Assembly: GCA_934270475.1 (NCBI GenBank)
Contig: CAKQPS010000001.1
Span: 124,001 to 188,000 of the forward strand
Source of the DNA: an uncultured Alphaproteobacteria bacterium
GTDB taxonomy: Bacteria; Pseudomonadota; Alphaproteobacteria; RF32; CAG-239
DNA length: 64,000 bases
Reading direction: 5' to 3'
Positions 8,561 to 16,913 of the stretch are shown here, one piece after another. The notes beneath the pieces are model-generated. The model saw only the letters and a program-made list of their open reading frames with translations. It searched no databases and had not been told where the DNA came from. Both the position numbers and the translations under genes were made by a program. The stretch's first letter is position 1. Each line of letters opens with the position of its first letter.

Positions 8561-9214
8561 ATGCTGACTGAAAAGCAGTACAATCTTTTGATGTATATAA
8601 ATAAAGTAAATCGTGAAACTGGACAGTGCCCGTCGTTTGACGAGATGAAAGATGCTATCGGTTTAAAATCTAAATCGGGTATTCATTCGCTGATAAATTC
8701 ATTAGAAGAAAGAAACTTTATCCGCAAACTTCCGCATAAGGCGCGGGCGCTGGAGGTAATCCGTTTGCCGCGTTTTAAGCCGCAGGCAGTTATTGATGAG
8801 GAAAAAAAGCGTGAACAAGCTTTGCATAACGGTTCAGTGCAAATTCCTTTGTATGGTAAAATAGCAGCCGGCTTGCCGATTGAGGCGCTTGCCGATGAAA
8901 GCGAAACCGTGGCTGTGCCGTTTGATATGGTGTCGCTTGGCAAATATTATGCTTTGACCATTGAAGGAAATTCTATGGTAGAAGCTGGAATTATGGACGG
9001 CGATACCGCCATTATCCGTAAGCAAGAACAGGCTGATAATGGGAAAATTGTGGTGGCGTTGATAGATAACTGCGAAGCGACGCTGAAAGTTTTGAAAAAA
9101 GAAGGCAATGTCATTCATCTTTTGCCGTGTAATAAAGAATATCAGCCGCAAACCTATACATCAGAACGTGTAAAAATTCAAGGCGTACTTTCCGGAATTA
9201 TCCGTCGATATTAA
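8561..9214 (+). CDS. lexA: SOS-response repressor LexA
   Basis: 217 residues. The N-terminal winged helix (1-70) carries the alphaproteobacterial-type recognition helix region DAIGLKSKSGIHSLINSLEERNF. The C-terminal S24 peptidase domain has the self-cleavage Ala-Gly at 103-104 (KIAAGLP), the catalytic Ser138 in EGNSMVEAG and Lys176 in ATLKVLK. RecA filaments trigger self-cleavage after DNA damage, derepressing SOS genes. AGGGAGG lies eight bases upstream of the ATG. A matching operator overlaps its own promoter. The next gene, 20 bases downstream, may be co-transcribed and therefore partly damage-inducible, which is inference. Confidence 0.97.
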   Translation: MLTEKQYNLLMYINKVNRETGQCPSFDEMKDAIGLKSKSGIHSLINSLEERNFIRKLPHKARALEVIRLPRFKPQAVIDEEKKREQALHNGSVQIPLYGKIAAGLPIEALADESETVAVPFDMVSLGKYYALTIEGNSMVEAGIMDGDTAIIRKQEQADNGKIVVALIDNCEATLKVLKKEGNVIHLLPCNKEYQPQTYTSERVKIQGVLSGIIRRY

Positions 9215-9234
9215 AATGAACAAGGAGAATTATT

Positions 9235-9891
9235 ATGTCAGAACAAAGAACAAGTTTGGATAGAGTTTTAAGACTGTTGTATTTTTTGCTGCCGCTGTTT
9301 TTTGTGCTGTTCGGCGGATATGTTGCTTATTTTCGTATATATTTGCAGAATAATGTGAAAGAAACCTTAGCCGATGTGGTGCAAATAGTTAATAATATGT
9401 CTGAAACTTTTGAAGGCAGATATCCAACATTAGATGCTAATTTGCTGGTACTGCAAAATATTCTGCCGTATGATTTTCCGGTTAGAAAAACTGAAAAGAG
9501 CTATGATTTTTCAAACCGGTTCGGCGGAAAAGTTTTCTTTTATAATGCCTATAATACAGTTGCCGAACGAGAAGAGAATCCGGAAATTTTGGGCGCATAC
9601 ATTATCTTATTTACGCGGCTGACTAAAAAAGAATGCAAAAAGCTGGCGCAAATTGACTGGCGCAGAAAAATGCCTAATTTTTTAGGGATTGAAGCTTCTT
9701 ATCTGTCGGCTCAAAAAAGCTTTAACGGAGTTTATAATCTGCGCAACCATCTTCTTTTTGATAATCTTCATGAAAAGTATTTAACTAAAGATGAGGGAAT
9801 GATAAGGCGCAGATCAATGAATCGGCTGGAAACTAAAGAAGCTTGCGGCTGTTTGATAAATACCTGTACGATTGCTTTGAAATTTAAATAA
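9235..9891 (+). CDS. Pilin-like membrane protein (PilS-type layout), unknown role
   Basis: 218 residues with a short basic N-terminus, one hydrophobic segment (13-34), then a periplasmic domain. The order of elements matches type IVb (PilS) pilins: a helix running out of the membrane (NVKETLADVVQIVNNM), an NRFGG turn, a strand IILFTRL, then KECKKLAQIDW; the C-terminus carries CGCLINTCTIALKF. A second protein in this window (26413-27237) has the same arrangement and a similar Cys-rich end, so the two look like paralogues. There is no Gly/Phe prepilin-peptidase site ahead of the helix. A GGAG ribosome site precedes the ATG. Its role is unknown; position after lexA suggests co-transcription. Confidence 0.7.
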   Translation: MSEQRTSLDRVLRLLYFLLPLFFVLFGGYVAYFRIYLQNNVKETLADVVQIVNNMSETFEGRYPTLDANLLVLQNILPYDFPVRKTEKSYDFSNRFGGKVFFYNAYNTVAEREENPEILGAYIILFTRLTKKECKKLAQIDWRRKMPNFLGIEASYLSAQKSFNGVYNLRNHLLFDNLHEKYLTKDEGMIRRRSMNRLETKEACGCLINTCTIALKFK

Positions 9892-10369
9892 GCTCACGTT
9901 TCCACTGTTCTAATTTTTCTGCAAAAGAAAGTCGTGCGTTGGCGGGGCTGGTTGACGGTAAAACCGCATATTCATATTTTTCTAGCAGTTTGGGGTGATA
10001 TTTTTTGAAAAAAGCAAAAGATTTTTGCCCGTTAAACAGCAGTTTTTTGATGTTTGGAAATTCCAAAAGTAATTTTTGAAAGTTATTTGGTTCGGCTTGT
10101 TTTATATCGCTGTCCAAGCTTCCTTTGCGTTCGCAAGCCTTTAAATTGTCCCACAAACCGATATGTAATTTTTGCAAAAGTTTGGTTTTTTCGGCATAGT
10201 TCTGGGTTTCTGCTCCGGCAAGTTTGAATATTATCGACCAAAAAGCATTATGCTTAAAAGCGTAATATTCAGCCGCTTGCAGCGAGGCAACGCTGGGCAT
10301 GGTGCCGATAACTAACACCTTGGTGTTTTTATCAACCAGCGGGGCAAAACAGTGCAGTTTTTCGGACAT
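9884..10369 (-). CDS. DNA glycosylase, family 6 UDG (deoxyinosine/hypoxanthine type)
   Basis: 161 residues. It belongs to the uracil-DNA glycosylase superfamily: motif I GTMPSVASLQAAEYYAFKHN with the flanking FW, the central LWDNLKACERKGSLDSDI segment, and motif II LPSTSPANAR. These match the hypoxanthine-DNA glycosylase group (family 6), which removes deaminated adenine from DNA to start base excision repair in the cytoplasm. Its stop is convergent with, and overlaps by eight bases, the end of the pilin-like gene. It ends the transcription unit whose upstream gene is the porin (two-base gap). Subfamily assignment is by motif recognition; a Mug-like activity is the alternative. Confidence 0.85.
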   Translation of the reverse strand: MSEKLHCFAPLVDKNTKVLVIGTMPSVASLQAAEYYAFKHNAFWSIIFKLAGAETQNYAEKTKLLQKLHIGLWDNLKACERKGSLDSDIKQAEPNNFQKLLLEFPNIKKLLFNGQKSFAFFKKYHPKLLEKYEYAVLPSTSPANARLSFAEKLEQWKRELI

Positions 10370-10371
10370 TT

Positions 10372-11505
10372 TTAATACTTTAAGGCAATACCGCTGATTA
10401 CGGCGTATCCGCGGTTGTTGTTGGCAGATTGGCGCTCTGTGCCTTTGGAATTGATGTAGCCGTTAATTAAAAACAGTTCCAAATACTTATTAACTTCAAA
10501 GCTGTTTGCCTGCACATATAAATCATCGCGGTTGCGGGTGTTTTTTGCCTCGGTATGCAAATAGGCAAAGTTAACTTTTAGACGGTCAAAGAATTTGTAG
10601 CCAACGCTGAAATCCCAAGACTGACCTTCGCGGTAATTATCAAACAGCGCCGGTAAATATGGATTGTCAGATACGATAGTAATCGGGTTTTTGCCGCCGT
10701 CTATGTAGGATTTTTTATATGAGGTTGAAGCATTGAAGTTGTCGACAATCCAGCGCACACCGAAAGCCCACTCCTTATCGGTGCCGTTAAATTCGCCGTA
10801 AGCAGCGGAAGTATAAACATCGCCCAAGCCGACAGCCCATTTATTTTGCATAGCGGCGGTGTAGCCGTCTTCATTTTTTTCATAGTCCGTATAGCGGCTG
10901 ACCATACCGCGGCGGCTGGCATTTTCCGGCGTGTAGCTGAAACCGAATTTAGTGTTGCCAATCATTGGGGTAAAATAAACGAATTTCAGAGCGCGTCCGT
11001 CGTCAAGAATGGTTGTTGACTTTGGGGTGGCAAACTTAGTTTTTTTCAAACCGTTTACCCAGTTGGCACTGGTCAAAAAGTTTGGCAGATTGCTGTCTTG
11101 AATACCTATCCAACTGATGTCTTGTGCGCCTTGATGCAGCTGCTGCGCCGCATTATACGAATATCCGACCGTTAATTTACCATAAGCAGGATTTTCAAGC
11201 AAAGCATACGGATAAAAGCGCCAATCGCCGTTATTATAATCTTTATCATGCTGGCGGAAAGCTAAAGTGTAATCGGCGTGCGCACCCAAACGCGTTTTAT
11301 CAGCAAAGCTATAGGCGCCTTCAAAACGTCCGTCTTGACGATAGACCAAGCGGTTAGGCATATTGTCATAGTTGTTTTGGCGGCGGGTCTGCATAACCCC
11401 GTAATAGACGCCGGCTAAACCGGATTGGCTGAAATCAAAGCCTTCTGCCTGCACAGCACAGGGCAAAACGGCGATTGAGCATAAAATGCAGGAAAATTTT
11501 TTCAT
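10372..11505 (-). CDS. Outer-membrane porin, general
   Basis: 377 residues with a Sec signal peptide (MKKFSCILCSIAVLPCAVQAEG). The remainder is a train of amphipathic strands with aromatic girdles (YGKLTVGYSY, WAFGVRWIV, WDFSVGYKFF, NFAYLHTEA) and ends in the C-terminal aromatic ISGIALKY, the signal recognised by the Bam complex. This fits a 16-stranded trimeric porin of the Porin_4 type for passive entry of small solutes. An eyelet loop with acidic and Asn residues is plausible around residues 110-150. AGGA lies upstream of the ATG. No specificity can be read from sequence. Confidence 0.8.
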   Translation of the reverse strand: MKKFSCILCSIAVLPCAVQAEGFDFSQSGLAGVYYGVMQTRRQNNYDNMPNRLVYRQDGRFEGAYSFADKTRLGAHADYTLAFRQHDKDYNNGDWRFYPYALLENPAYGKLTVGYSYNAAQQLHQGAQDISWIGIQDSNLPNFLTSANWVNGLKKTKFATPKSTTILDDGRALKFVYFTPMIGNTKFGFSYTPENASRRGMVSRYTDYEKNEDGYTAAMQNKWAVGLGDVYTSAAYGEFNGTDKEWAFGVRWIVDNFNASTSYKKSYIDGGKNPITIVSDNPYLPALFDNYREGQSWDFSVGYKFFDRLKVNFAYLHTEAKNTRNRDDLYVQANSFEVNKYLELFLINGYINSKGTERQSANNNRGYAVISGIALKY

Positions 11506-11612
11506 TGTAGTCCTCCGGTTTGTTAAAATATGTCAGACTATAACACATTATCTGTCTGAATAAAATCTGAAAAATTCAAATATTAACGCTATTTTTTATG
11601 ATGATAAATCCA

Positions 11613-11646
11613 TAAAAAAACTCCCCGCTAAGTTAATAACGGGGAG
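11613..11646 (-). terminator. Rho-independent terminator of ppdK
   Basis: Inverted repeat CTCCCCG (11621-11627) / CGGGGAG (11640-11646) with a 12-base loop. Read on the minus strand, it is followed by a run of seven T, right after the ppdK stop. Confidence 0.9.
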
Positions 11647-11670
11647 AATTTTGTAGTCAATCTCTAAAGA

Positions 11671-14349
11671 TTAAGCAGCTTTTTTTTCTGCGTGGTCTTT
11701 TTGAGTTTTGCCATATTTGATAGCAGCTTGAGCTGCAGCCAAACGAGCTACCGGTACACGGAACGGTGAGCAAGATACATAGTCCAAACCGCACTGTTGG
11801 AAGAACTCAATGGATTTAGGGTCGCCACCGTGTTCGCCGCAAACGCCCAACAACAAGTCTGGGTTAGTTTTACGACCATATTCGCAAGCGCGTTTAACCA
11901 ATTTACCAACACCGTCAACATCAATAGAAGCAAACGGATCAGCAACGTAAATGCCTTTTGCACGATAGCAATCCAAGATAGCACCTGTATCATCGCGGCT
12001 CATACCCAAAGTTGTTTGAGTCAAGTCGTTTGTACCAAAACCAAAGAATGCAGCAGAAGCAGCAATTTCTTCAGCCATCAAAGCGGCTCTCGGCAATTCA
12101 ATCATGGTACCAACTTCATATTCAATAGATTTGCCTTTTTCAGCAAAAATCTTTTGAGCAGTTGTATCAATGATGTTTTTAACAATATCCAATTCTTTCT
12201 TAGAACCAACCAATGGAACTTCGATTTCAGGCATAACATTAACGCCTTCATCACGGCATTCCATAGCAGCTTCCAAGATAGCGCGGGTTTGCATTTCGCA
12301 GATTTCCGGATAGGTAATCGGCAAACGGCAGCCGCGGTGACCCAACATAGGGTTCATTTCGTGCAAAGAGTTAGCGCGGTTTTTAACTTCGGCTAAAGTT
12401 TTGCCCATTTTATCAGCCAATTCCTGCATTTCTGCATCTGTGTGAGGCAAAAATTCATGGAGCGGCGGGTCCAACAAACGAATAACTACAGGGAAACCGT
12501 TCATGGTTCTGTACAATTCTTTGAAGTCTTCTTTTTGGTATGGCAGCAATTTTGCCAAAGCTGCACGACGACCAGCTTCGTCATCAGACAAAATCATGGT
12601 ACGCATATCAGAAATTCTTTTAGCGTCAAAGAACATGTGTTCAGTACGAGCCAAACCAATACCTTCTGCACCAAATGCCAAAGCTTGTTTAGCATCTGCA
12701 GGTGTTTCAGCGTTAGCACGAACATGCATTGTGCGGATTTCATCAACCCAGCCCATGAATGTACCGAAGTTACCGGTCATAGATGCGCTTACAGTCGGAA
12801 TTTCGCCTTCAATAATTTGACCTTTAGCGCCGTCCAAAGATACCCAATCGCCTTCTTTAATTACAACGCCGCATTTTGTAGACATTGTTTTAGATTTGTA
12901 GTCAATTGTGATATCTGTAGAGCCGGATACGCAAGGAGTACCCATACCGCGGGCAACCACAGCAGCGTGAGAAGTCATACCGCCGCGAGCAGTAATCACA
13001 CCTTGAGAAGCGTGCATACCGCCAATATCTTCCGGAGAAGTTTCGTTACGGATAAGGATAACTTTTTCGCCTTTAGCAGCCCATTTTTCTGCATCTTCAG
13101 CGCAGAATACAGCACGACCAACAGCAGCACCAGGAGATGCAGGCAAACCGTTAGCAATTACTTTTTTGTTGGCTTTAGGGTCCAACATTGGGTGCAACAA
13201 TTGGTCTAATTGGTCAGCACCAACGCGCATAATAGCTTCTTCTTTAGTCAACAAACCTTCGTTAACCATTTCAACAGCCATTCTTACAGCAGCAGCGGCA
13301 GTTCTTTTACCGTTACGGCATTGCAGCATCCACAATTTTTTGTGTTCAATAGTGAATTCCATATCCTGCATATCTTTGTAGTGTGCTTCCAAAGCGTTGC
13401 GGACATCTACAAGCTGTTTGTACAAATCTGGCCACAATTCTTCCAAAGAGTTGCCTTTACCTTCAGAACCCATAGGCTGCGGAGTACGAATACCAGCCAC
13501 AACGTCTTCACCTTGAGCGTTGATTAAGTATTCACCATAATATCTGTTTTCACCGGTTGCAGGGTCACGAGAGAAGCATACACCAGTTGCAGAATCGTTA
13601 CCGGCATTACCGAATACCATTGTTTGAACGTTACAAGCTGTACCCCAATCGCCAGGGATGTTGTTCAATTTACGGTAAGTAATAGCGCGGGCAGCGTTCC
13701 AAGAACCAAATACGGCGCCAATACCGAGCCACAACTGTTCCCAAGGATCTTGAGGAACAACTTTGCCCAATTTTTTGCCGATTTCTTTGTATTCTTTTAC
13801 CAATTCTTTCAAGTCTTCGGTTGTCATATCTGTATCAGATGCATAACCTTTGGCTTTTTTCATAGCTTCAAGAGCGCCTTCATATTCATCAAGGTCTGCA
13901 CCCAAAACTACATCAGAGAACATTTGGATAAAACGGCGGTAAGAATCGTAAGCGAATCTTTCATTGCCGGAAACTTTAGCCAAACCTTTTACGCTTTCAT
14001 CGTTCAAACCAAGGTTCAAAACGGTGTCCATCATACCAGGCATAGAAATTCTAGCGCCGGAACGAACAGAGAACAACAGCGGATTTTCAGGATCAGCAAA
14101 TTTTTTGCCCATAATGGCTTCAACACCGGCAACAGCTGTTTTAACTTGGTCTTTCAAGTCAGCAGGATATGTGTTGTTGTTTGCATAGTAATATGTGCAA
14201 ACGTCTGTTGTAACGGTGAATCCAGGAGGAACAGGCAAGCCAACTTTGTTCATTTCTGCCAAGTTAGCACCTTTACCGCCCAGGAGATTACGCATGTTGG
14301 CATCGCCTTCTGCTTTGCCATTTCCAAATGTATATACCCATTTACTCAT
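11671..14349 (-). CDS. ppdK: Pyruvate phosphate dikinase
   Basis: 892 residues, the normal length. PPDK interconverts pyruvate + ATP + Pi with phosphoenolpyruvate + AMP + PPi and is common in anaerobes using PPi-linked glycolysis. N-terminal ATP-grasp domain (about 1-350: GGKGANLAEMNKVGLPVPPGF, SVRSGARISMPGMMDT); the swivelling phosphohistidine domain has GGMTSHAAVVARGMG (about 455); the C-terminal TIM barrel has GIGLARTEHMF, LDPPLHEFLPH, HRGCRLP, FGTNDLTQT and the catalytic cysteine in VCGEHGGDP. It stands alone between its own promoter region (14350-14530) and a strong terminator. The G/C-ending, amino-acid-optimised codons suggest high expression and create long open frames on the opposite strand. 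Confidence 0.98.
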   Translation of the reverse strand: MSKWVYTFGNGKAEGDANMRNLLGGKGANLAEMNKVGLPVPPGFTVTTDVCTYYYANNNTYPADLKDQVKTAVAGVEAIMGKKFADPENPLLFSVRSGARISMPGMMDTVLNLGLNDESVKGLAKVSGNERFAYDSYRRFIQMFSDVVLGADLDEYEGALEAMKKAKGYASDTDMTTEDLKELVKEYKEIGKKLGKVVPQDPWEQLWLGIGAVFGSWNAARAITYRKLNNIPGDWGTACNVQTMVFGNAGNDSATGVCFSRDPATGENRYYGEYLINAQGEDVVAGIRTPQPMGSEGKGNSLEELWPDLYKQLVDVRNALEAHYKDMQDMEFTIEHKKLWMLQCRNGKRTAAAAVRMAVEMVNEGLLTKEEAIMRVGADQLDQLLHPMLDPKANKKVIANGLPASPGAAVGRAVFCAEDAEKWAAKGEKVILIRNETSPEDIGGMHASQGVITARGGMTSHAAVVARGMGTPCVSGSTDITIDYKSKTMSTKCGVVIKEGDWVSLDGAKGQIIEGEIPTVSASMTGNFGTFMGWVDEIRTMHVRANAETPADAKQALAFGAEGIGLARTEHMFFDAKRISDMRTMILSDDEAGRRAALAKLLPYQKEDFKELYRTMNGFPVVIRLLDPPLHEFLPHTDAEMQELADKMGKTLAEVKNRANSLHEMNPMLGHRGCRLPITYPEICEMQTRAILEAAMECRDEGVNVMPEIEVPLVGSKKELDIVKNIIDTTAQKIFAEKGKSIEYEVGTMIELPRAALMAEEIAASAAFFGFGTNDLTQTTLGMSRDDTGAILDCYRAKGIYVADPFASIDVDGVGKLVKRACEYGRKTNPDLLLGVCGEHGGDPKSIEFFQQCGLDYVSCSPFRVPVARLAAAQAAIKYGKTQKDHAEKKAA

Positions 14350-14533
14350 GGTTATTTAAGCTCCTATTAGCTATTTTGTTAAAACGAAGTCACAGCCCGC
14401 AAGCGAGCCATAACTAAAATTAAAAAACTTCAATTTGCCTAGAATGTATAACACAAAACGTCAGACTTCAAGCAAAATATTACATTTTAAGGCAAAAAAA
14501 TATGGACATAATTGCTTATTTTTACGTAAAAAT

Positions 14534-14565
14534 AAAAAGGTTGTCCAAACAGAAACAACCTTTTT
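14534..14565 (-). terminator. Terminator after carD (bidirectional-looking)
   Basis: AAAAAGGTTGT (14534-14544) pairs perfectly with ACAACCTTTTT (14555-14565) around a 10-base loop. On the minus strand, T-rich sequence follows the stem, about 20 bases after the carD stop. Confidence 0.85.
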
Positions 14566-14586
14566 AAAAATACTCTTTTTATGCTG

Positions 14587-15093
14587 TTATTTAGCTAAAA
14601 TATCCAGCAGTTTTTTATTGGCTTCTTCCATTGAGCAGTTGCTGTAAATTGAAACTTCGCTTGCCAAGCGGTTAACAGCCTGTTCATAGATTTGGCGTTC
14701 GCTGTATGACTGTTCTGCCAAATTTTCATTGCGGTATAAATCGCGGATAACTTCTGCAATTGCCACCGGATTGCCGGAATTGATTTTGTTTTCATATTCC
14801 TGTGCGCGGCGAGACCACATAATTTTACGAATTTTGGCTTTGCCTTTTAATGTGGCGAAAGCTTCATTCATTGTTTTGTCATCAGAAATTTTGCGAAGAC
14901 CAACGTTTTGAATTTTGGAAGTAGGAATACGCAGAGTCATTTTGTCTTTGTCAAAATTTACCACCAGAAGCTCAAGCTCGGAACCGGCAATATTTTGTTT
15001 GGTCACGTCAGCAACTTTACCCACACCATGGGTTGGATAAACGACATATTCGCCGGCGTTAAAAGTTAGTGATGGTAATTTTTTAATACTCAT
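14587..15093 (-). CDS. carD: CarD family transcriptional regulator
   Basis: 168 residues. The N-terminal CarD_CdnL/TRCF RNA-polymerase-interaction domain (about 8-65) is clear: FNAGEYVVYPTHGVGKV, LELLVVNFDKDKMTLRIPTSKI and VGLRKIS. The helical C-terminal domain (70-168) contains the WSRRAQEYENKINSGNP and RDLYRNE motifs typical of the family. CarD binds the polymerase beta subunit and stabilises open promoter complexes, especially at rRNA promoters. I place the start at the ATG at 15093 (GGAG about six bases before it); a GTG two codons upstream is possible. Monocistronic: terminator on one side, and an AT-rich gap before trmL. Confidence 0.93.
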   Translation of the reverse strand: MSIKKLPSLTFNAGEYVVYPTHGVGKVADVTKQNIAGSELELLVVNFDKDKMTLRIPTSKIQNVGLRKISDDKTMNEAFATLKGKAKIRKIMWSRRAQEYENKINSGNPVAIAEVIRDLYRNENLAEQSYSERQIYEQAVNRLASEVSIYSNCSMEEANKKLLDILAK

Positions 15094-15197
15094 GTTCACT
15101 CCACAAAAAATAAAATTTATTACGAAAACATTAGTGAATATATCACATTTTTAGGGGTAAATCTAGAGCAAAAATGCAAAATTTTGTAAATTTTTCA

Positions 15198-15674
15198 CTA
15201 TTTTTGAATTTTTGGAAATAATTTTGTCTGCCGCAGCGCTTCGGTTAAAGCCATGGCAGCAGAAACAGCCATATTGATGGAACGGGCTTCCGGAGACATC
15301 GGAATCAGCAGCTGCGCGTCGGCTAATTCATGTATTTCTTCAGGCACACCGGCGCTTTCGCGTCCCATTAAAATTATATCGTTTGGTTTGAACTCAAAAT
15401 CCAAAAACGAATCCGCGCCGTGCGTTGTCATCAGCACCAAGCGTCCGTATTCTGCGGGGTGCTGCGCGCGGTAGTCCATAAAATCTGCCCAGCTGTTGTG
15501 GCGGCGGCAATGCACAAGGTCTAAATAGTCCATACCGGCGCGGCGCATAGCTTTTTCATTAAAAATGAATCCGCAAGGTTCAATGATATCCAGCTCTAGA
15601 TTAAGGCAGGCGCCCAATCGTAAAAGAGTTCCGGTGTTTTGCGGAATATCAGGTTGATATAAAGCTAAGCGCAT
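15198..15674 (-). CDS. trmL: tRNA (cytidine/uridine-34 2'-O)-methyltransferase TrmL
   Basis: 158 residues of a SPOUT-fold methyltransferase. Landmarks: QPDIPQNTGTLLRLGACL at the N-terminus, EPCGFIF and MRRAGMDYLD, LMTTHGAD, the SAM-binding knot MGRESAGVPEEI and SINMAVSAAMALTEALRQ. TrmL methylates the ribose of the wobble base in tRNA-Leu isoacceptors, using SAM, in the cytoplasm. Length is as usual (about 155). It follows secB with a 19-base gap and probably shares its transcript. Confidence 0.95.
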   Translation of the reverse strand: MRLALYQPDIPQNTGTLLRLGACLNLELDIIEPCGFIFNEKAMRRAGMDYLDLVHCRRHNSWADFMDYRAQHPAEYGRLVLMTTHGADSFLDFEFKPNDIILMGRESAGVPEEIHELADAQLLIPMSPEARSINMAVSAAMALTEALRQTKLFPKIQK

Positions 15675-15693
15675 GGTCGGTACTTTCTATAAA

Positions 15694-16164
15694 TTAAGCA
15701 GATTTTTTAGCAGCTTCTTCGGCTTCTTTGGCTTTTTTAGCATTGTACAAAGCTACAAAATCTACTGGGCTTAACAGCATTGGCGGCAAACCAGCTGCAG
15801 ACAAGCTGTTGGCAATAATGCTGCGGACAAACGGGAACAACAGGCGCGGCATTTCAATGTACAAAACCGGTTCCAAGTGTTCTTCCGGAACGTTTACAGA
15901 AACCACAGCGGCATAAGATAATTCAACAATGAACAAAGTTTTGCCTTCTATATCAGCATTCATTTTAGCGGTTAAGGTAACATTGTAGTTGCCGTCTTCC
16001 ATTTTTTTGCTGTTCATGCCCATATCGACATTAACATTAGGATTTTTGCTCATTTCCTTAAAGATTTCAGGAGCCAAAGGAATTTCTAAAGACATATCTT
16101 TGATATATTGGCTGTGAATCATAATGCCGGCAGGCTGTTGGTTATTATTTTGAGTATTTTCCAT
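15694..16164 (-). CDS. secB: Protein-export chaperone SecB
   Basis: 156 residues. SecB is a tetrameric cytoplasmic chaperone that keeps preproteins unfolded and hands them to SecA. Family signature regions are visible: QYIKDMSLEIPLAPEIF, TLFIVELSYAAVV, the SecA-contact strand and LYIEMPRLLFPFVRSIIANSLSAAGLPP, SPVDFVALY. The start at 16164 follows TGGAG by seven bases; longer in-frame starts lack a binding site and add a non-conserved extension. secB next to trmL, and divergent from a Tim44-like gene, is a familiar alphaproteobacterial neighbourhood. Confidence 0.96.
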   Translation of the reverse strand: MENTQNNNQQPAGIMIHSQYIKDMSLEIPLAPEIFKEMSKNPNVNVDMGMNSKKMEDGNYNVTLTAKMNADIEGKTLFIVELSYAAVVSVNVPEEHLEPVLYIEMPRLLFPFVRSIIANSLSAAGLPPMLLSPVDFVALYNAKKAKEAEEAAKKSA

Positions 16165-16295
16165 TTTTTTCTCCATAAATTTTTTGTATAGCTTAGAGAT
16201 AATACGAAAAAAGCTAATCGTCAAACATTTATATTGATAAAATTTTTATTTGTTTTATATTATATGGGTGTATTTAGAGAGGTTAAAAGATATTT

Positions 16296-16913
16296 ATGGC
16301 TGATTTAATTTTTTTATGTGTGTTGGTGGCTTTTTTGGCGGTTCGTCTTTATAGTGTTTTCGGCAAAGGCGAAGACGGTAAAAATGTCAGAGTAATTTTG
16401 AAACCGGTTAACAAAAATGAAAGCGCCGCCGTGAACAATGTGGTGCAAATTGTTAAAGCACAAGAATCTGTGGATAAAAGTAACACGCTTAAAGATGAAG
16501 CAGAATTTAACAAAGAAATGTTTTTACAAGGTGCACGTAAAGTTTTTGAGCTGATTTTGCTGGCTTTCAGCAAAGGCGAACTGGCTCAAATTAAAGAATT
16601 GGTCAATAAAAAAGTTTATGAGGCGTTTGACAATGCTTTGGCTGAACGCAAAGAAAAGAATATGACATCGGAAGTGGACTTTATTTGTTTTGACAAGAGC
16701 GAAATTAAAGATGTGAAGTTTTTGAAAAACAGTATTAAAGTCGTGGTTGAATTTGTGAGCGAGCAGGTTAATTTGCTGCGCAACGCTCAAGGCGAAGTTG
16801 TGCAAGGCGATGAAAACTTTGTGCAAAAAATTACCGATGTTTGGACTTTTGAAAGAATGGTAAATGCAAAAAACAATAACTGGGTGCTGGTTTCCACTAA
16901 AAAAACAGCTTAA
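16296..16913 (+). CDS. timA: Tim44/TimA-like domain protein
   Basis: 205 residues: one N-terminal membrane segment (2-20), a Lys/Glu-rich linker, then a Tim44-like domain (about 65-205) with FLQGARKVFELILLAFSKG, LVNKKVYEAFDNAL, VEFVSEQVNLL and the closing TDVWTFERMVNAKNNNWVLVS. Bacterial TimA proteins are inner-membrane relatives of mitochondrial Tim44; their exact bacterial role is not settled. It is divergent from secB and is followed by an mltA gene that begins 50 bases before its end. Confidence 0.9.
   Translation: MADLIFLCVLVAFLAVRLYSVFGKGEDGKNVRVILKPVNKNESAAVNNVVQIVKAQESVDKSNTLKDEAEFNKEMFLQGARKVFELILLAFSKGELAQIKELVNKKVYEAFDNALAERKEKNMTSEVDFICFDKSEIKDVKFLKNSIKVVVEFVSEQVNLLRNAQGEVVQGDENFVQKITDVWTFERMVNAKNNNWVLVSTKKTA

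Noticed and set aside
11797..14370. Several long plus-strand open frames (about 200-255 codons) opposite ppdK
   Set aside because: They are shadows made by the strongly biased codons of ppdK: no ribosome sites, low-complexity Phe/Ser/Asn-rich products and no recognisable domains.
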